Positions 16,887-24,561 of a DNA stretch of 64,000 bases are shown one piece after another; positions within the stretch are counted from its first letter, which is position 1; each line of letters opens with the position of its first letter. The DNA lies in the NCBI RefSeq assembly GCF_000687455.2, contig NZ_JGVW01000087.1, positions 62,001 through 126,000 on the forward strand, read 5' to 3'. A model generated the notes under the pieces. That model worked only from the letters and a program-made list of their open reading frames with translations. It was not told the DNA's origin and did not search any database. Origin of the DNA: Burkholderia sp. lig30. GTDB taxonomy: Bacteria > Pseudomonadota > Gammaproteobacteria > Burkholderiales > Burkholderiaceae. The position numbers and the translations under genes were made by a program.

Positions 16887-16927
16887 ATTTGACGAACTGA
16901 CTCATCGGTCATGGGCCAGGTCGTTCT
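16887..16927 (+). pseudogene. Remnant copy of the 5-prime end of the gene at 19630
   Basis: Three blocks match the first codons of the gene at 19630: ATTTGACGAACTGA (identical to 19635-19648), CTCATCGG and CCAGGTCGTTCT, in the same order but with small insertions or deletions between them. The rest of the gene is missing here. This points to a decayed duplicate or a rearrangement junction within the island. Confidence 0.5.
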
Positions 16928-17178
16928 CCACCTTCATTCGGACAAGCATAGCCACATCAAGGGCAGGCGAAGCCTGGCGTCAGCGGACCCTTGACGCGGT
17001 GCAGGACTATATGCTGGCACAGAGTGGCCGGCGCCGGTTATTGCGCCCGCCACCTGCAGGCGCATTCCGGCCTGATGCGGTCGGCCGTAGTCGACCCGGA
17101 GCAGTCAATCGCTTTGCTTGATAGCGGCCATTCAATCACATGAACTCCGGGTCAAACTTCAGTGTGCGATGCGTTTGC
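16928..17178. other. Spacer, no gene seen
   Basis: Part of the 355-bp gap between the genes at 16054 and 17201. It is GC-richer than the adjacent genes, with degenerate GGCCG/GACCC-type repeats, and has no frame with protein-like features. Confidence 0.35.
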
Positions 17179-17206
17179 ATGCCCCTATGCCCCTATGCCC
17201 CTATGC
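17179..17206. repeat. Short tandem repeat, unit ATGCCCCT, three full copies
   Basis: Three perfect copies of ATGCCCCT plus a partial fourth, overlapping the stop region of the Abi-alpha gene at 17201. The unit length of 8 is not a multiple of three, so copy-number change could alter the C-terminus of that protein. Confidence 0.7.
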
Positions 17207-18067
17207 CTCGCCCTTAACGCCGATCGCCATTGCGAATTGTTGACCAAAAGCAGTTGATTTAAGTTGGCCTTTGGCTACATCCAGTTTTCCTTGCGGTGGC
17301 GCATCTTGCGGAACCCAATAAAGATATTCTGGGCGTGTTTTTATCCAGTCATATGAGCCTTCGTCAGTAAATGATGTGTCGTAGCTTACGCTCACGAGTC
17401 CAAGCCGCACCCAATTGTCCAGCATTGCCGGAAAATCATGATTTATTAATGGAGTGCCGTCTTTGTTACCAAACGGAACGACGTGCGTTTGCAAGATTCG
17501 ATAACTCGTCGGAAATGAAAATTTCGAAAACTGCATTTTTTCATCGTATGTTCCAAGACGAATTTCCGCGATTGGAAGTGCGGAATGAATGAGTGTGGCC
17601 TTCAGAATTCCCGCTTCAAATCCGCTCAGTTGTTTTATGATCTCGGCAAACGCCGGATGGGCTTTCGACGCACGACGATTGTCCATCGCGGTAGCAACTA
17701 ACCGAAGATACATCTCCCTGAGATTATCTTCTTCGTGCGTGAAGGCCAGTCCTTGAAGAACGGGTCCAATTACTGAAGAAGCTGGTTCTTGGAGGTTTTC
17801 AGGCGGAATATTTCCCGCAGCCGCCTCGACGTCAGTTACGAATTTTTTCTCGAAGTATGATCGAGCCTTTCCGTAGCCATAATTGATAGCTGCGATCGGA
17901 AGCAATCCAACATTAATGAATTCGGTCAGTGTCTTCGCAGTTTTTGCGAGATTGCCTCCTGCAGCCTTAACGTCCGGATGATCACCGGCAACCTTGATTA
18001 CGGTGCCAATAAGTTCAACTGCACCCTTGGCAGTCTCGATCGGATTCTCAAAGTCATCGTCCGGCAT
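17201..18067 (-). CDS. Abi-alpha (DUF4393) family protein
   Basis: 288-aa protein resembling the Abi-alpha/DUF4393 family, named after lactococcal abortive-infection proteins. The N-terminal half has helices with a hydrophobic stretch (LLPIAAINYGYGKARSYFEK). The family core IGPVLQGLAFTHEEDNLREM (about residues 110-130) is followed by YLRLVATAMD and a C-terminal beta-rich half. The ATG at 18067 has GGGGAG about 9 bp upstream and is preferred over the start at 18094. Abortive infection means growth arrest or death of phage-infected cells; activity here is inferred from family only. It is a single gene, clearly lower in GC than the core flanks. Confidence 0.72.
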   Translation of the reverse strand: MPDDDFENPIETAKGAVELIGTVIKVAGDHPDVKAAGGNLAKTAKTLTEFINVGLLPIAAINYGYGKARSYFEKKFVTDVEAAAGNIPPENLQEPASSVIGPVLQGLAFTHEEDNLREMYLRLVATAMDNRRASKAHPAFAEIIKQLSGFEAGILKATLIHSALPIAEIRLGTYDEKMQFSKFSFPTSYRILQTHVVPFGNKDGTPLINHDFPAMLDNWVRLGLVSVSYDTSFTDEGSYDWIKTRPEYLYWVPQDAPPQGKLDVAKGQLKSTAFGQQFAMAIGVKGEA

Positions 18068-18562
18068 TACATTTTCTCCCCAAAATTGGATCAACCTCTA
18101 GGTGACATAGCATTCAGAATTGAGCCGCGATTGTCAACAACGCGCACGTCGATGCCTAATGTCCGCTTCTTGGTCGAACCTTGCCGATCATCGCGCGATC
18201 AACGCCTGCCTTGCCGCCAGCGGCAGAACGCAACCCGTTGCCGACGCTCAAGCCGATTGCTGTGTAACGGTAGGTATGAGAGAACAATGGTCCCCTGTCA
18301 CTCTTGGCGTCCGACATGTCATTGGCCGGTCCGGTCATTCGCTCTGCCGTAGTTGAACGCGGCGCGGGACTTCCTACCTTCCCTCCGCACTAACGCCCTT
18401 ACTAGGCGGTACACACCCTATGCGCGGCGGGGGTTTCCGGCCCGGTCTCCCGCCGCGCGGGACGCCGACCGGACGCGCGCGCCTCTCCTACTTCTCCTTG
18501 CTGTGGCAATGCGGGCGCACTGGTATATTTGCGTGATCCGAAAACCGGGAGCGCCTCGCAAT
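18068..18562. other. Spacer before the tandem paralogue pair
   Basis: About 495 bp, GC-rich and repeat-like in its first two thirds, with no credible gene; the open frame from 18353 is an upstream extension without protein features. A possible extended -10 (TGGTATATT, 18530-18538) with TTGCTG some 20 bp upstream could drive the gene at 18563. Confidence 0.4.
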
Positions 18563-19045
18563 ATGCCGACATTCCACAAGAGCGACATCGCGCGATCACA
18601 GCTTGAGACCGCTGTGGACATCTTCCTGAAAGGTCTCAGTTACCACTCAGTCATCACGCTCGCTGGTGCGGCAAGCGGAATACTGGACGGCCTTCTGCTC
18701 GCAGCGAGCAAGGAACCGTTCATAGATTATGCGCGGCGGGTTCACGCAGAGCTACAGGGTCAGATGCCCGGTCGAGTTAAGACCGCCCATTACATTGAGC
18801 AGAGATTCGGTATCTCAGCACACAAGCATTTGCACGAGACCGACACAGAAACTGTTGAATTAGACCTCGAACGGCAGGCCGCAAACGCACTAACTAAAGC
18901 AATCGGTGACTACATCGAGTTGAACGGACAAGAAGAGCCGTTCGTTAAGGCATTCCTGCAATGGTCTTGGGTGACTATGGACGGGCAAGCTCTAATGAAG
19001 AAGTATGCCGAGGTGCCTCCAAAGATGAGGCCGAAAACAGAATGA
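18563..19045 (+). CDS. Small helical protein, first of a tandem paralogue pair
   Basis: 160-aa all-helical protein of unknown function, starting at the ATG at 18563 with GGGAG upstream. It contains the segment SVITLAGAASGILDGLL (around residues 32-48), which recurs almost unchanged in the next gene. Family members of this kind occur in many proteobacterial accessory regions; a HEPN-like helical fold is possible, but the RxxxxH nuclease motif is not evident. The stop overlaps the next start as ATGA, so the two products are made together and may form a hetero-oligomer. Confidence 0.65.
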   Translation: MPTFHKSDIARSQLETAVDIFLKGLSYHSVITLAGAASGILDGLLLAASKEPFIDYARRVHAELQGQMPGRVKTAHYIEQRFGISAHKHLHETDTETVELDLERQAANALTKAIGDYIELNGQEEPFVKAFLQWSWVTMDGQALMKKYAEVPPKMRPKTE

Positions 19046-19578
19046 CGACCAAGACGTACACTCGCCTCCAACTCGCGGCAGACCAGCTTCGAGCGGCAGT
19101 CAGCCTCTTCATCGCAGGTCGCGACCGTTTCTCGGTCATCACGCTAGCTGGCGCGGCAGATGTCATTCTCTCCCGGCTCGTTCTCAATTCTGGACAGGAG
19201 AACTTCACCGATGACATCATCAAGCGAGAGGCGTTGCGAACTGGAATCGAACGGCCCCGGCAGGAAGTCGGCAAGGCGGTCAATGACATGCTCCTCATTA
19301 ACGCCCTGAAGCATTTTGACAAGGGCGAAGATGGGATCGTGGAAATTGACGATTTGGAGGAATGCGCCCTCGCCGCTATCCTAAAGGCGATGGCGAACTA
19401 CGTTGTGCTTGCCGGAAAGAAGGAGGACTGGGTAAAAGTACTCTTCTTTTGGATTAAACAGAATCCTGACCTGAAGAAGTACTGCGATCCAAACTGCATT
19501 GAACCGAAACCTGAAGCCGAGCCACAAACAAATATCCCAGTAACACCTCCTTCGGGTAGTAACCCGCCGCGCACCTAG
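19042..19578 (+). CDS. Small helical protein, second of the tandem paralogue pair
   Basis: 178-aa paralogue of the preceding protein. It has an N-terminal helix QLAADQLRAAVSLFIAGRD, then SVITLAGAADVILSRLVL, a variable middle, a shared AILKAMANYVVLAGKKEDWV segment that aligns with ALTKAIGDYIELNGQEEPFV, and a Pro-rich C-terminal tail absent from the first copy. It is translationally coupled to gene 1 by ATGA. Divergence between the copies shows an old duplication, with both kept intact. Function unknown. Confidence 0.65.
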   Translation: MTTKTYTRLQLAADQLRAAVSLFIAGRDRFSVITLAGAADVILSRLVLNSGQENFTDDIIKREALRTGIERPRQEVGKAVNDMLLINALKHFDKGEDGIVEIDDLEECALAAILKAMANYVVLAGKKEDWVKVLFFWIKQNPDLKKYCDPNCIEPKPEAEPQTNIPVTPPSGSNPPRT

Positions 19579-19629
19579 TAAAGTTCATGCGAATATGCGC
19601 GTTGCGACAACCACAAAAAGAGGGCCAGC

Positions 19630-20409
19630 GTGACATTTGACGAACTGATTAAGCTCATCGGCCAGGTCGTTCTATACGGCGGTGCATCGGTCGGGATTGG
19701 TTGGCTCATCTTGCAGAAGTCCGCCGAGCGGTGGGTGGACGCTCACTTCGCAAAACGCCAGAAGGAATTCGAGCACGAGCAGGCGAAGGAACTGCAGCGC
19801 ATCAAGGCCAAGCTCGATACCGTGATCCAGGGGTCGCTAAAACTACAGGAACGCGAGTTCAAGATCATCCCGGAAGCCTGGGAGAAGATTAGCGAGGCGT
19901 ACAGCATCGCCGATTGGTTATGTTCTCCGCTCCAGAGCTACGCGTCCTTACGATGGATGTCCGATCCCGAGCTTGAAGAGTTCATGTCGAAGCGAGAGCA
20001 TTTGTCGGAAACACAGAAGCAGGCTATTCGCGATAAGCGTCCGGAGGATCGGGACAAGCGCTGGCAGGAACTCGAAACCGACAAGCGCTACTACAAGGCG
20101 CGGGATGCGCTCGCTGCGGCTGACGGCTTTGTGAAGACGAACTCCATCTTCTTGCCAGACGGTCTACGCGAAATGTTCAACAAGCAGACGGAGGTTATTT
20201 GGGGAGCCTTGGCCGCCTTTGAAGTCGGTGTTCAAAGCGAAGATCACAAGATGAGGGGATCGGCTCATGAGAAGCTAAAGAACGAAGGCAAGCCGCTGCA
20301 TGAGCAAATTGAGAAGGCCGTGCGCGCAAGGTTGCTGGAGCAAACGCAACTGGCCGATGAGAAGTTACAGTCTGGTGAACTAGGCGGAGGCGAGGCACAA
20401 TCCTTCTAG
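19630..20409 (+). CDS. Membrane-anchored coiled-coil protein, unknown function
   Basis: 259-aa protein read from the GTG at 19630, with an AGAGG-like site about 8 bp upstream. An N-terminal membrane helix (residues ~10-28) is followed by a long charged coiled coil (~35-75) and a helical, Lys/Glu-rich body with tryptophans (about residues 80-200). The architecture matches many uncharacterised island proteins that tether a helical domain to the inner membrane. It follows the paralogue pair by 51 bp on the same strand, so the three may be one operon. A broken copy of its 5-prime end lies at 16887. Confidence 0.65.
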   Translation: MTFDELIKLIGQVVLYGGASVGIGWLILQKSAERWVDAHFAKRQKEFEHEQAKELQRIKAKLDTVIQGSLKLQEREFKIIPEAWEKISEAYSIADWLCSPLQSYASLRWMSDPELEEFMSKREHLSETQKQAIRDKRPEDRDKRWQELETDKRYYKARDALAAADGFVKTNSIFLPDGLREMFNKQTEVIWGALAAFEVGVQSEDHKMRGSAHEKLKNEGKPLHEQIEKAVRARLLEQTQLADEKLQSGELGGGEAQSF

Positions 20410-20901
20410 CCGTCGCGCCGCGCAGCCCTGCGTTCCGATAGGAGGCCTGCGAAACTTCGCCACGCCAGAGTCCAGTATGCGTCCCGCGCCACCTTCGATA
20501 CGGCCGCAAAACCCTTCTCCCGCCTAGATTGGTTACCGCATTTTAGAAGCGATTATGCGGGTCCGGGCTGGGGGGCTTTCGACTCAAGGGCATGCGCATC
20601 ACACGAAGCAGTCATTCGCGCAGCGTGATGTTCGGTACGATGCCGCTGACCCGATCGGCCGACTTGCTTCCATCGTGCATCCGGCAGGGTTCCAAAGTGA
20701 ACCGGCCGTTGGAATGACGGCTTCGTGTGTTGCGCGAACGGCAACTCTTGGCCGAACCCGGTCCGACATCGATCAGGCGATCTGGGCCGCCGTAGATTGA
20801 TCGACATCGGGCAGTGGTCGACCCCGTTGCTGCCATTCGACCTGGCTTTGGATCAATGGAGGCTTCCAAAGTAGAGCGTCGTTCGTGTAATTTCTTCAGC
20901 G
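20410..20901. other. Spacer, no gene seen
   Basis: About 490 bp with degenerate GGCCG/CCGGC repeats and a near-duplicate pair of phrases around ACGAAGCAGTCATT (20610) and its inverted counterpart AATGACGGCTTCGT (20713-20726). This could form a long imperfect stem. No protein-like frame. Confidence 0.4.
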
Positions 20902-21138
20902 TCAATGATTCGCAGAATTGGATGTCGTCAACCCGGCAGGCGTGACGCATTTGTCACCCTGGCTCACCGTGAGCCCCCAGTCTCCCTGTTCGTACCAATC
21001 GTCGCCGAGCAATTCGGCCGGATGCTGCGTGCGGCTCTGTCCGTTGCCGCAGCGCATGTCGCCGGCCGGGCAGTAGTGGTCGCAGCCCCAGCAGATCCGC
21101 TCCGGATGCAGCGGGTGAAGCGGAAATACCTTAGCCAT
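20902..21138 (-). CDS. DUF3079 family small cysteine-rich protein
   Basis: 78-aa protein of the DUF3079 family, recognised from its start MAKVFPLHPLHPERICWGCD and the cysteine array CWGCDHYCPAGDMRCGNG, followed by RTQHPAELLGDDWYEQGDWG. The cysteine spacing suggests a bound metal or small Fe-S centre; no function is established. The ATG at 21138 has GGAGAAAG 6 bp upstream and is internal to a longer open frame whose N-terminal part is not protein-like. The C-terminal ~20 residues after the family core look atypical and may be run-on after sequence replacement. It is the last gene before the right island edge. Confidence 0.8.
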   Translation of the reverse strand: MAKVFPLHPLHPERICWGCDHYCPAGDMRCGNGQSRTQHPAELLGDDWYEQGDWGLTVSQGDKCVTPAGLTTSNSANH

Positions 21139-21462
21139 GCGCTTTCTCCAAGCGGTTCGATTTCGACAACGCACAAGATCATTATCCCGCCCTTGTCGTT
21201 GATTGGAACTGAGTCGGAACGACGCAGAAGTACCCGCCGACCTCCCGCGGTGTGTGAATGGCCAGCAGGCTGCCCCTGTTAACCCATGACGCGACTCGGA
21301 GACTGCAAATAGAGTGGCCGCTAACTGGGGCAAAGCCACCGTCTGGACGTCCCGGATCCCATGCCGGCGAACGACTGTCCGTGGCCGAACGCCAACCGCC
21401 CGCGTTGCGCCCCCGGTCTCCCGCAACGATCCCTTTATTGGGGTAAGACAGACTTGAGTTTC
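21139..21462. other. Right edge of the island, no gene seen
   Basis: About 320 bp of degenerate spacer sequence between the DUF3079 gene and the operator of the GntR gene. No direct repeat matching the left edge, tRNA end or integrase fragment was found by eye. Confidence 0.4.
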
Positions 21463-21484
21463 TGGTATACCTGCGCGGTATCAT
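21463..21484. promoter_or_regulatory. Candidate GntR operator, two GGTAT half-sites
   Basis: TGGTATACCT, then a second GGTATCAT 13 bp later in the same phase, about 75-95 bp upstream of the GntR/FCD gene at 21558. This position is typical of autoregulation. It shares its core with sites at 6174 and 29246. Confidence 0.55.
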
Positions 21485-21557
21485 AATGGCCACATACGGT
21501 GCGCCAGGCACATGACGGCCTGGCGCATCCCCCGGAAACCCCATTGCGTGCCATTCG

Positions 21558-22304
21558 ATGAGTCAGCCACCCAAACTGAGCCGCTCGGCGGAAATCAAGG
21601 CGCTGCTGGAAGCGGAAATCGAGCGAGGCGAGCTCGTGCCCGGCGCGGCACTCGACGAGCGCGCGCTTGCCGCGCGCTTCAACGTGTCGCGCACGCCGAT
21701 CCGCGAGGCGCTCCAGCAGCTTGCCGCCCAGCAATACGTGCAGATCGTCCCGCGCCAGGGCGTGTTCGTGATCAAGATGACGGTTCCGCAGCTGCGCGAC
21801 ATGCTCGAGCTTCTCAACGAGCTCGAGGCCGTGTCGGCGCGGCTCGCCGCGCGGCGCATGAACGACGCGCAGCGCGTCGAGCTGCAACGGACCATCGACG
21901 AAGGCGTCGACGCGCTGAACCAGGGCGACGCGCGCCGCTTCGCGCGCAGCAACGCGGAATTCCACGAGGTGATCTGCGACGCCTGCCACAACGACTATCT
22001 CGCCGACCAGATCCGCTCGATCCGCCGCCTGATTTCGCGCTACCGGCCCAAGCTGTTCCTGGCGCCGAGCCGGCGCGAGAAGGTGATCGCCGATCACCAG
22101 AAGCTCGCGCAGGCGCTGCTCTCCGGTGACGAGGCGACCGCCGAGGCCATCATGGCGCAGCATTCGCCGGGTGGCGAAGCCGGTTTCTCCGAGTTTCTCG
22201 CGACGTTGCCGGCCGAGTATTTCAACGATGGCCCGGTCACGCTGCCGCGCGATACGTCCTCGGCGGATGTGGGCGAGACGGACAGCGTGCAGGGCAGGAA
22301 CTGA
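21558..22304 (+). CDS. GntR-family regulator, FCD subfamily (first copy)
   Basis: 248-aa DNA-binding regulator. The N-terminal winged helix contains DERALAARFNVSRTPIREAL (residues ~33-52), and an FCD all-helical effector domain follows (~75-225) with the metal/ligand-binding pattern E-x3-HEVIC and a late histidine. FCD regulators usually repress catabolic genes and release on binding a carboxylate. It is a clear paralogue of the regulator at 28276, sharing the ALAARFNVSRTP core and the FSEFLA tail motif. It is convergent with the hydroxyacyl-CoA dehydrogenase gene, whose stop lies 35 bp away. The GGTAT pair upstream suggests autoregulation. Confidence 0.9.
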   Translation: MSQPPKLSRSAEIKALLEAEIERGELVPGAALDERALAARFNVSRTPIREALQQLAAQQYVQIVPRQGVFVIKMTVPQLRDMLELLNELEAVSARLAARRMNDAQRVELQRTIDEGVDALNQGDARRFARSNAEFHEVICDACHNDYLADQIRSIRRLISRYRPKLFLAPSRREKVIADHQKLAQALLSGDEATAEAIMAQHSPGGEAGFSEFLATLPAEYFNDGPVTLPRDTSSADVGETDSVQGRN

Positions 22305-22339
22305 CCGGCACGCCAAGCCCCGCAGCCCGCCCGGCACGC

Positions 22340-23686
22340 CTAGAGATCGGCGAAGCGGCCATTCCCGGCCGCGAGCCTTTCCAGCAGCGGCGCCGGCTTC
22401 CACCAGTAGCCATCCGTCTCGTAGAAGCGCTGCACGTCGCGATAGACGTTCGCGACGCCGATCTGGTCCGCGTAGTACATCGGCCCGCCGCGATGCGCGG
22501 GAAAGCCGTAGCCGGTCACGTAGACGACGTCGATGTCGCTCGCGCGCAGCGCGATGCCCTGTTCGAGCAGCTTCGCGCCCTCGTTGATCATCCCGTACAC
22601 GCAGCGCTTGACGATCTCCTCGGCCGAGATCGGGCGGCGTGCGATGCCCATCCGCGCGGATTCCTCGACGATGAACCGCTCGATCTCGGGGTCGCGCTGC
22701 GGCTCGCGGCTGCCCGGCTCGTAGCGGTACCATCCGCTGCCGCTCTTCTGGCCGAGGCGGCCCATCTCGACGAGCTTCATGATCAGGTCGTTCCAGCGGC
22801 GGTCGGTCGGGCGCGTCGCCATCTGCGCCTTGCGCGTCTGGTAGCCGACGTCGTTGCCCGCCATGTCGTGCACCGCAAAGATGCCCATCGCGTAGCCGAA
22901 GTTCTTCAGCGCCGCATCCACCTCGTGCGGCAGCGCGCCGTCTTCGACCAGAAAGTGTGCTTCGCGGTTGTAGTTGCGGAACAGCGCGTTGCCGATGAAG
23001 CCCGGGTAGATGCGCGCGAGCACCGAGACCTTGCCCATGCGGCGGCCGAGGTCCATCAGCGTCGCGATCACGTCGTCGGCGGTGTGCGCCGCGCGCACCA
23101 CTTCGAGCAGGCGCATCACGTGAGCGGGGCTGAAGAAGTGCGCGCCGACCACGTCGGCGGGGCGCTGCGTGACCGCCGCGATCGCGTCGATGTCGAGGCC
23201 CGAGGTGTTGGTGGCGAGGACCGCGCCGGGCTTCGCGTGCCGGTCGAGCTCGCGGAAGATCCCCTGCTTGAGCGCGAGATCCTCGAATACGGCCTCGATC
23301 ACGATGTCGGCGTCCTTCACGTCGGCGATCGACAGCGAGCCGCGGATGCGCGCCAGGCGCTCGTCGCGCACGGCCGGCGCGAGCTTGCCGCGCTTGACGC
23401 TGCTGTCGTAGTTGTCGCGGATGCGGGCGAGGCCGCGCGCGAGGCCGTCCTCGTTCGCGTCGATCAGCGTGACGGGAATGCCGGCCGCGGCGAGCGCCAT
23501 CGCGATGCCGCCGCCCATCGTGCCGGCGCCGATCACGGCCGCCTGCGCGATCGGCCGCGGCAGCGCATCGCCGACGGGGATCTGCGCAGCGGCCTTCTCG
23601 GCGGCCTTCACGTGCGCGAGCGCCTGCTCGCGCGCGGCGGCTTCCTGTGGATTCACTTCGGTTTCGGTTTCGGTTGCAGTGTTCAT
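22340..23686 (-). CDS. 3-hydroxyacyl-CoA dehydrogenase
   Basis: NAD-dependent oxidation of a 3-hydroxyacyl-CoA to 3-ketoacyl-CoA. The 448-aa protein has an N-terminal helical extension (~45 aa), a Rossmann fold with AAVIGAGTMGGGIA (~49-62), the NTSGLDI loop, the catalytic AHFFSPAHVMRLLEVV region with its His-Glu pair, and two C-terminal HCDH domains, as in the dehydrogenase half of FadB but without the crotonase half. Start ATG 23686. It is the last gene of the leftward catabolic operon, 16 bp after the crotonase gene, consistent with consecutive hydration and oxidation steps on a side chain. Confidence 0.9.
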   Translation of the reverse strand: MNTATETETEVNPQEAAAREQALAHVKAAEKAAAQIPVGDALPRPIAQAAVIGAGTMGGGIAMALAAAGIPVTLIDANEDGLARGLARIRDNYDSSVKRGKLAPAVRDERLARIRGSLSIADVKDADIVIEAVFEDLALKQGIFRELDRHAKPGAVLATNTSGLDIDAIAAVTQRPADVVGAHFFSPAHVMRLLEVVRAAHTADDVIATLMDLGRRMGKVSVLARIYPGFIGNALFRNYNREAHFLVEDGALPHEVDAALKNFGYAMGIFAVHDMAGNDVGYQTRKAQMATRPTDRRWNDLIMKLVEMGRLGQKSGSGWYRYEPGSREPQRDPEIERFIVEESARMGIARRPISAEEIVKRCVYGMINEGAKLLEQGIALRASDIDVVYVTGYGFPAHRGGPMYYADQIGVANVYRDVQRFYETDGYWWKPAPLLERLAAGNGRFADL

Positions 23687-23702
23687 GGTCTCGTCCTGTC
23701 CG

Positions 23703-24506
23703 TCATGCCGTGGTCTTGTGCTGGCCGGGGCGGCCGAGCGGCGTGGCGGTGCCGTCGACGAACGCCTGCAGGCGTTTGGCCGTCTCGGGCGAGCGCGCCA
23801 TGTTCGAGCTCATGTATTCGAGGAACAGGCCGTCCTCGTGCGACAGGTCGTTGACGCGCGGCAGCAGGTTCGTGATGCGCCAGTTCGTGTCGGGCGCGTT
23901 CTGCGCGATCTTCGCTGCGAGCTCCTTCGCCTTCGCGAGCGCTTCGCCGGCGGGCGTCAGATAGGTGATCACGTGTTCGGCCAGGCCTTCCTCGGCCGAC
24001 AGCAGGCGCCCGGTGAGCATCAGGTCGGCCATCACGCTGTAGCCGATCACGCGCTGGATCCGCACCGTGCCGCCGCCGCCGACGAAGATGCCACGCTGGC
24101 CTTCCGGCAAACCGAAGAACGCGGTCGTGTCGCCGACGCGCACGTGCGCGGCGGTCGCGAGCTCCAGGCCGCCGCCGACCACGGCGCCATGTAGCGCCGC
24201 GACGAACGGGATCGGCCCGCGCGCGATCACGTCGAATACTTCGTGCCACGAGTGGCGGCGGCGCTTGCGCGGCGGCTCGGTCTGGCCCGTCGCGCGTGCA
24301 AGGGCCTCGCGCAGGTCGAGGCCCGCGCTGAAGTTGCCGCCGTGGCCGAACAGCACGCCGGCATCGGCTTCCTCGCCGGCGCGCACGACGGCGTCGCGCA
24401 GCTGCACGATCACGTCCTCGTTGATCGCGTTGCGTTTGTCGGGACGGTTCAGGCCGATCAGCGCGACCTGGCCGTCGAGTTCGTAGGTGACGAGAGTTTC
24501 GCTCAT
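23703..24506 (-). CDS. Enoyl-CoA hydratase/isomerase family protein (crotonase)
   Basis: 267-aa crotonase-fold enzyme. The oxyanion-hole strands (GGNFSAGLDL and HGAVVGGGLELA) and both catalytic glutamates of hydratases are present: one in GGGLELA and one in GLPEGQRG. Hydration of an enoyl-CoA is therefore plausible, and a FerB-like hydratase/lyase acting on a hydroxycinnamoyl-CoA is an alternative given the CoA ligase opposite. The ATG at 24506 has GGAG upstream. It lies between the reductase and the hydroxyacyl-CoA dehydrogenase in the leftward operon. Contrast it with the crotonase at 39893, which lacks these glutamates. Confidence 0.88.
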   Translation of the reverse strand: MSETLVTYELDGQVALIGLNRPDKRNAINEDVIVQLRDAVVRAGEEADAGVLFGHGGNFSAGLDLREALARATGQTEPPRKRRRHSWHEVFDVIARGPIPFVAALHGAVVGGGLELATAAHVRVGDTTAFFGLPEGQRGIFVGGGGTVRIQRVIGYSVMADLMLTGRLLSAEEGLAEHVITYLTPAGEALAKAKELAAKIAQNAPDTNWRITNLLPRVNDLSHEDGLFLEYMSSNMARSPETAKRLQAFVDGTATPLGRPGQHKTTA

Positions 24507-24561
24507 CAGTGTCTCCGTTGGGATGGTTTCAGTTCGTTCAGTCGATTCGCGTCGCCGCGCG

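Larger units (their letters stand above)
9378..21460. other. Accessory island with defence-type and unknown genes, no integrase
   Basis: Between the porin terminator and the GntR gene at 21558, base composition is visibly less GC-rich, codon use differs, and genes are separated by spacers of several hundred bases, unlike the tightly packed flanks. The content is a TIR protein, an unknown four-gene cluster, a glutaredoxin-like gene, membrane coiled-coil proteins, an Abi-alpha protein, a tandem paralogue pair and DUF3079. No integrase, transposase, tRNA gene or clear flanking direct repeat was seen, so the mode of entry is unknown. The same operator motif on both flanks suggests the island split a formerly contiguous catabolic locus. 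Boundaries are approximate. Confidence 0.65.

Noticed and set aside
18530-18538. TGGTATATT near 18530 as another member of the GntR operator set
   Set aside because: Only half of the palindrome matches and it is not next to a related gene; better explained as a -10 element.
18353-18562. Upstream extension of the gene at 18563
   Set aside because: The extension is Arg/Pro-rich and GC-rich like the spacers, and the ATG at 18563 has its own ribosome site.
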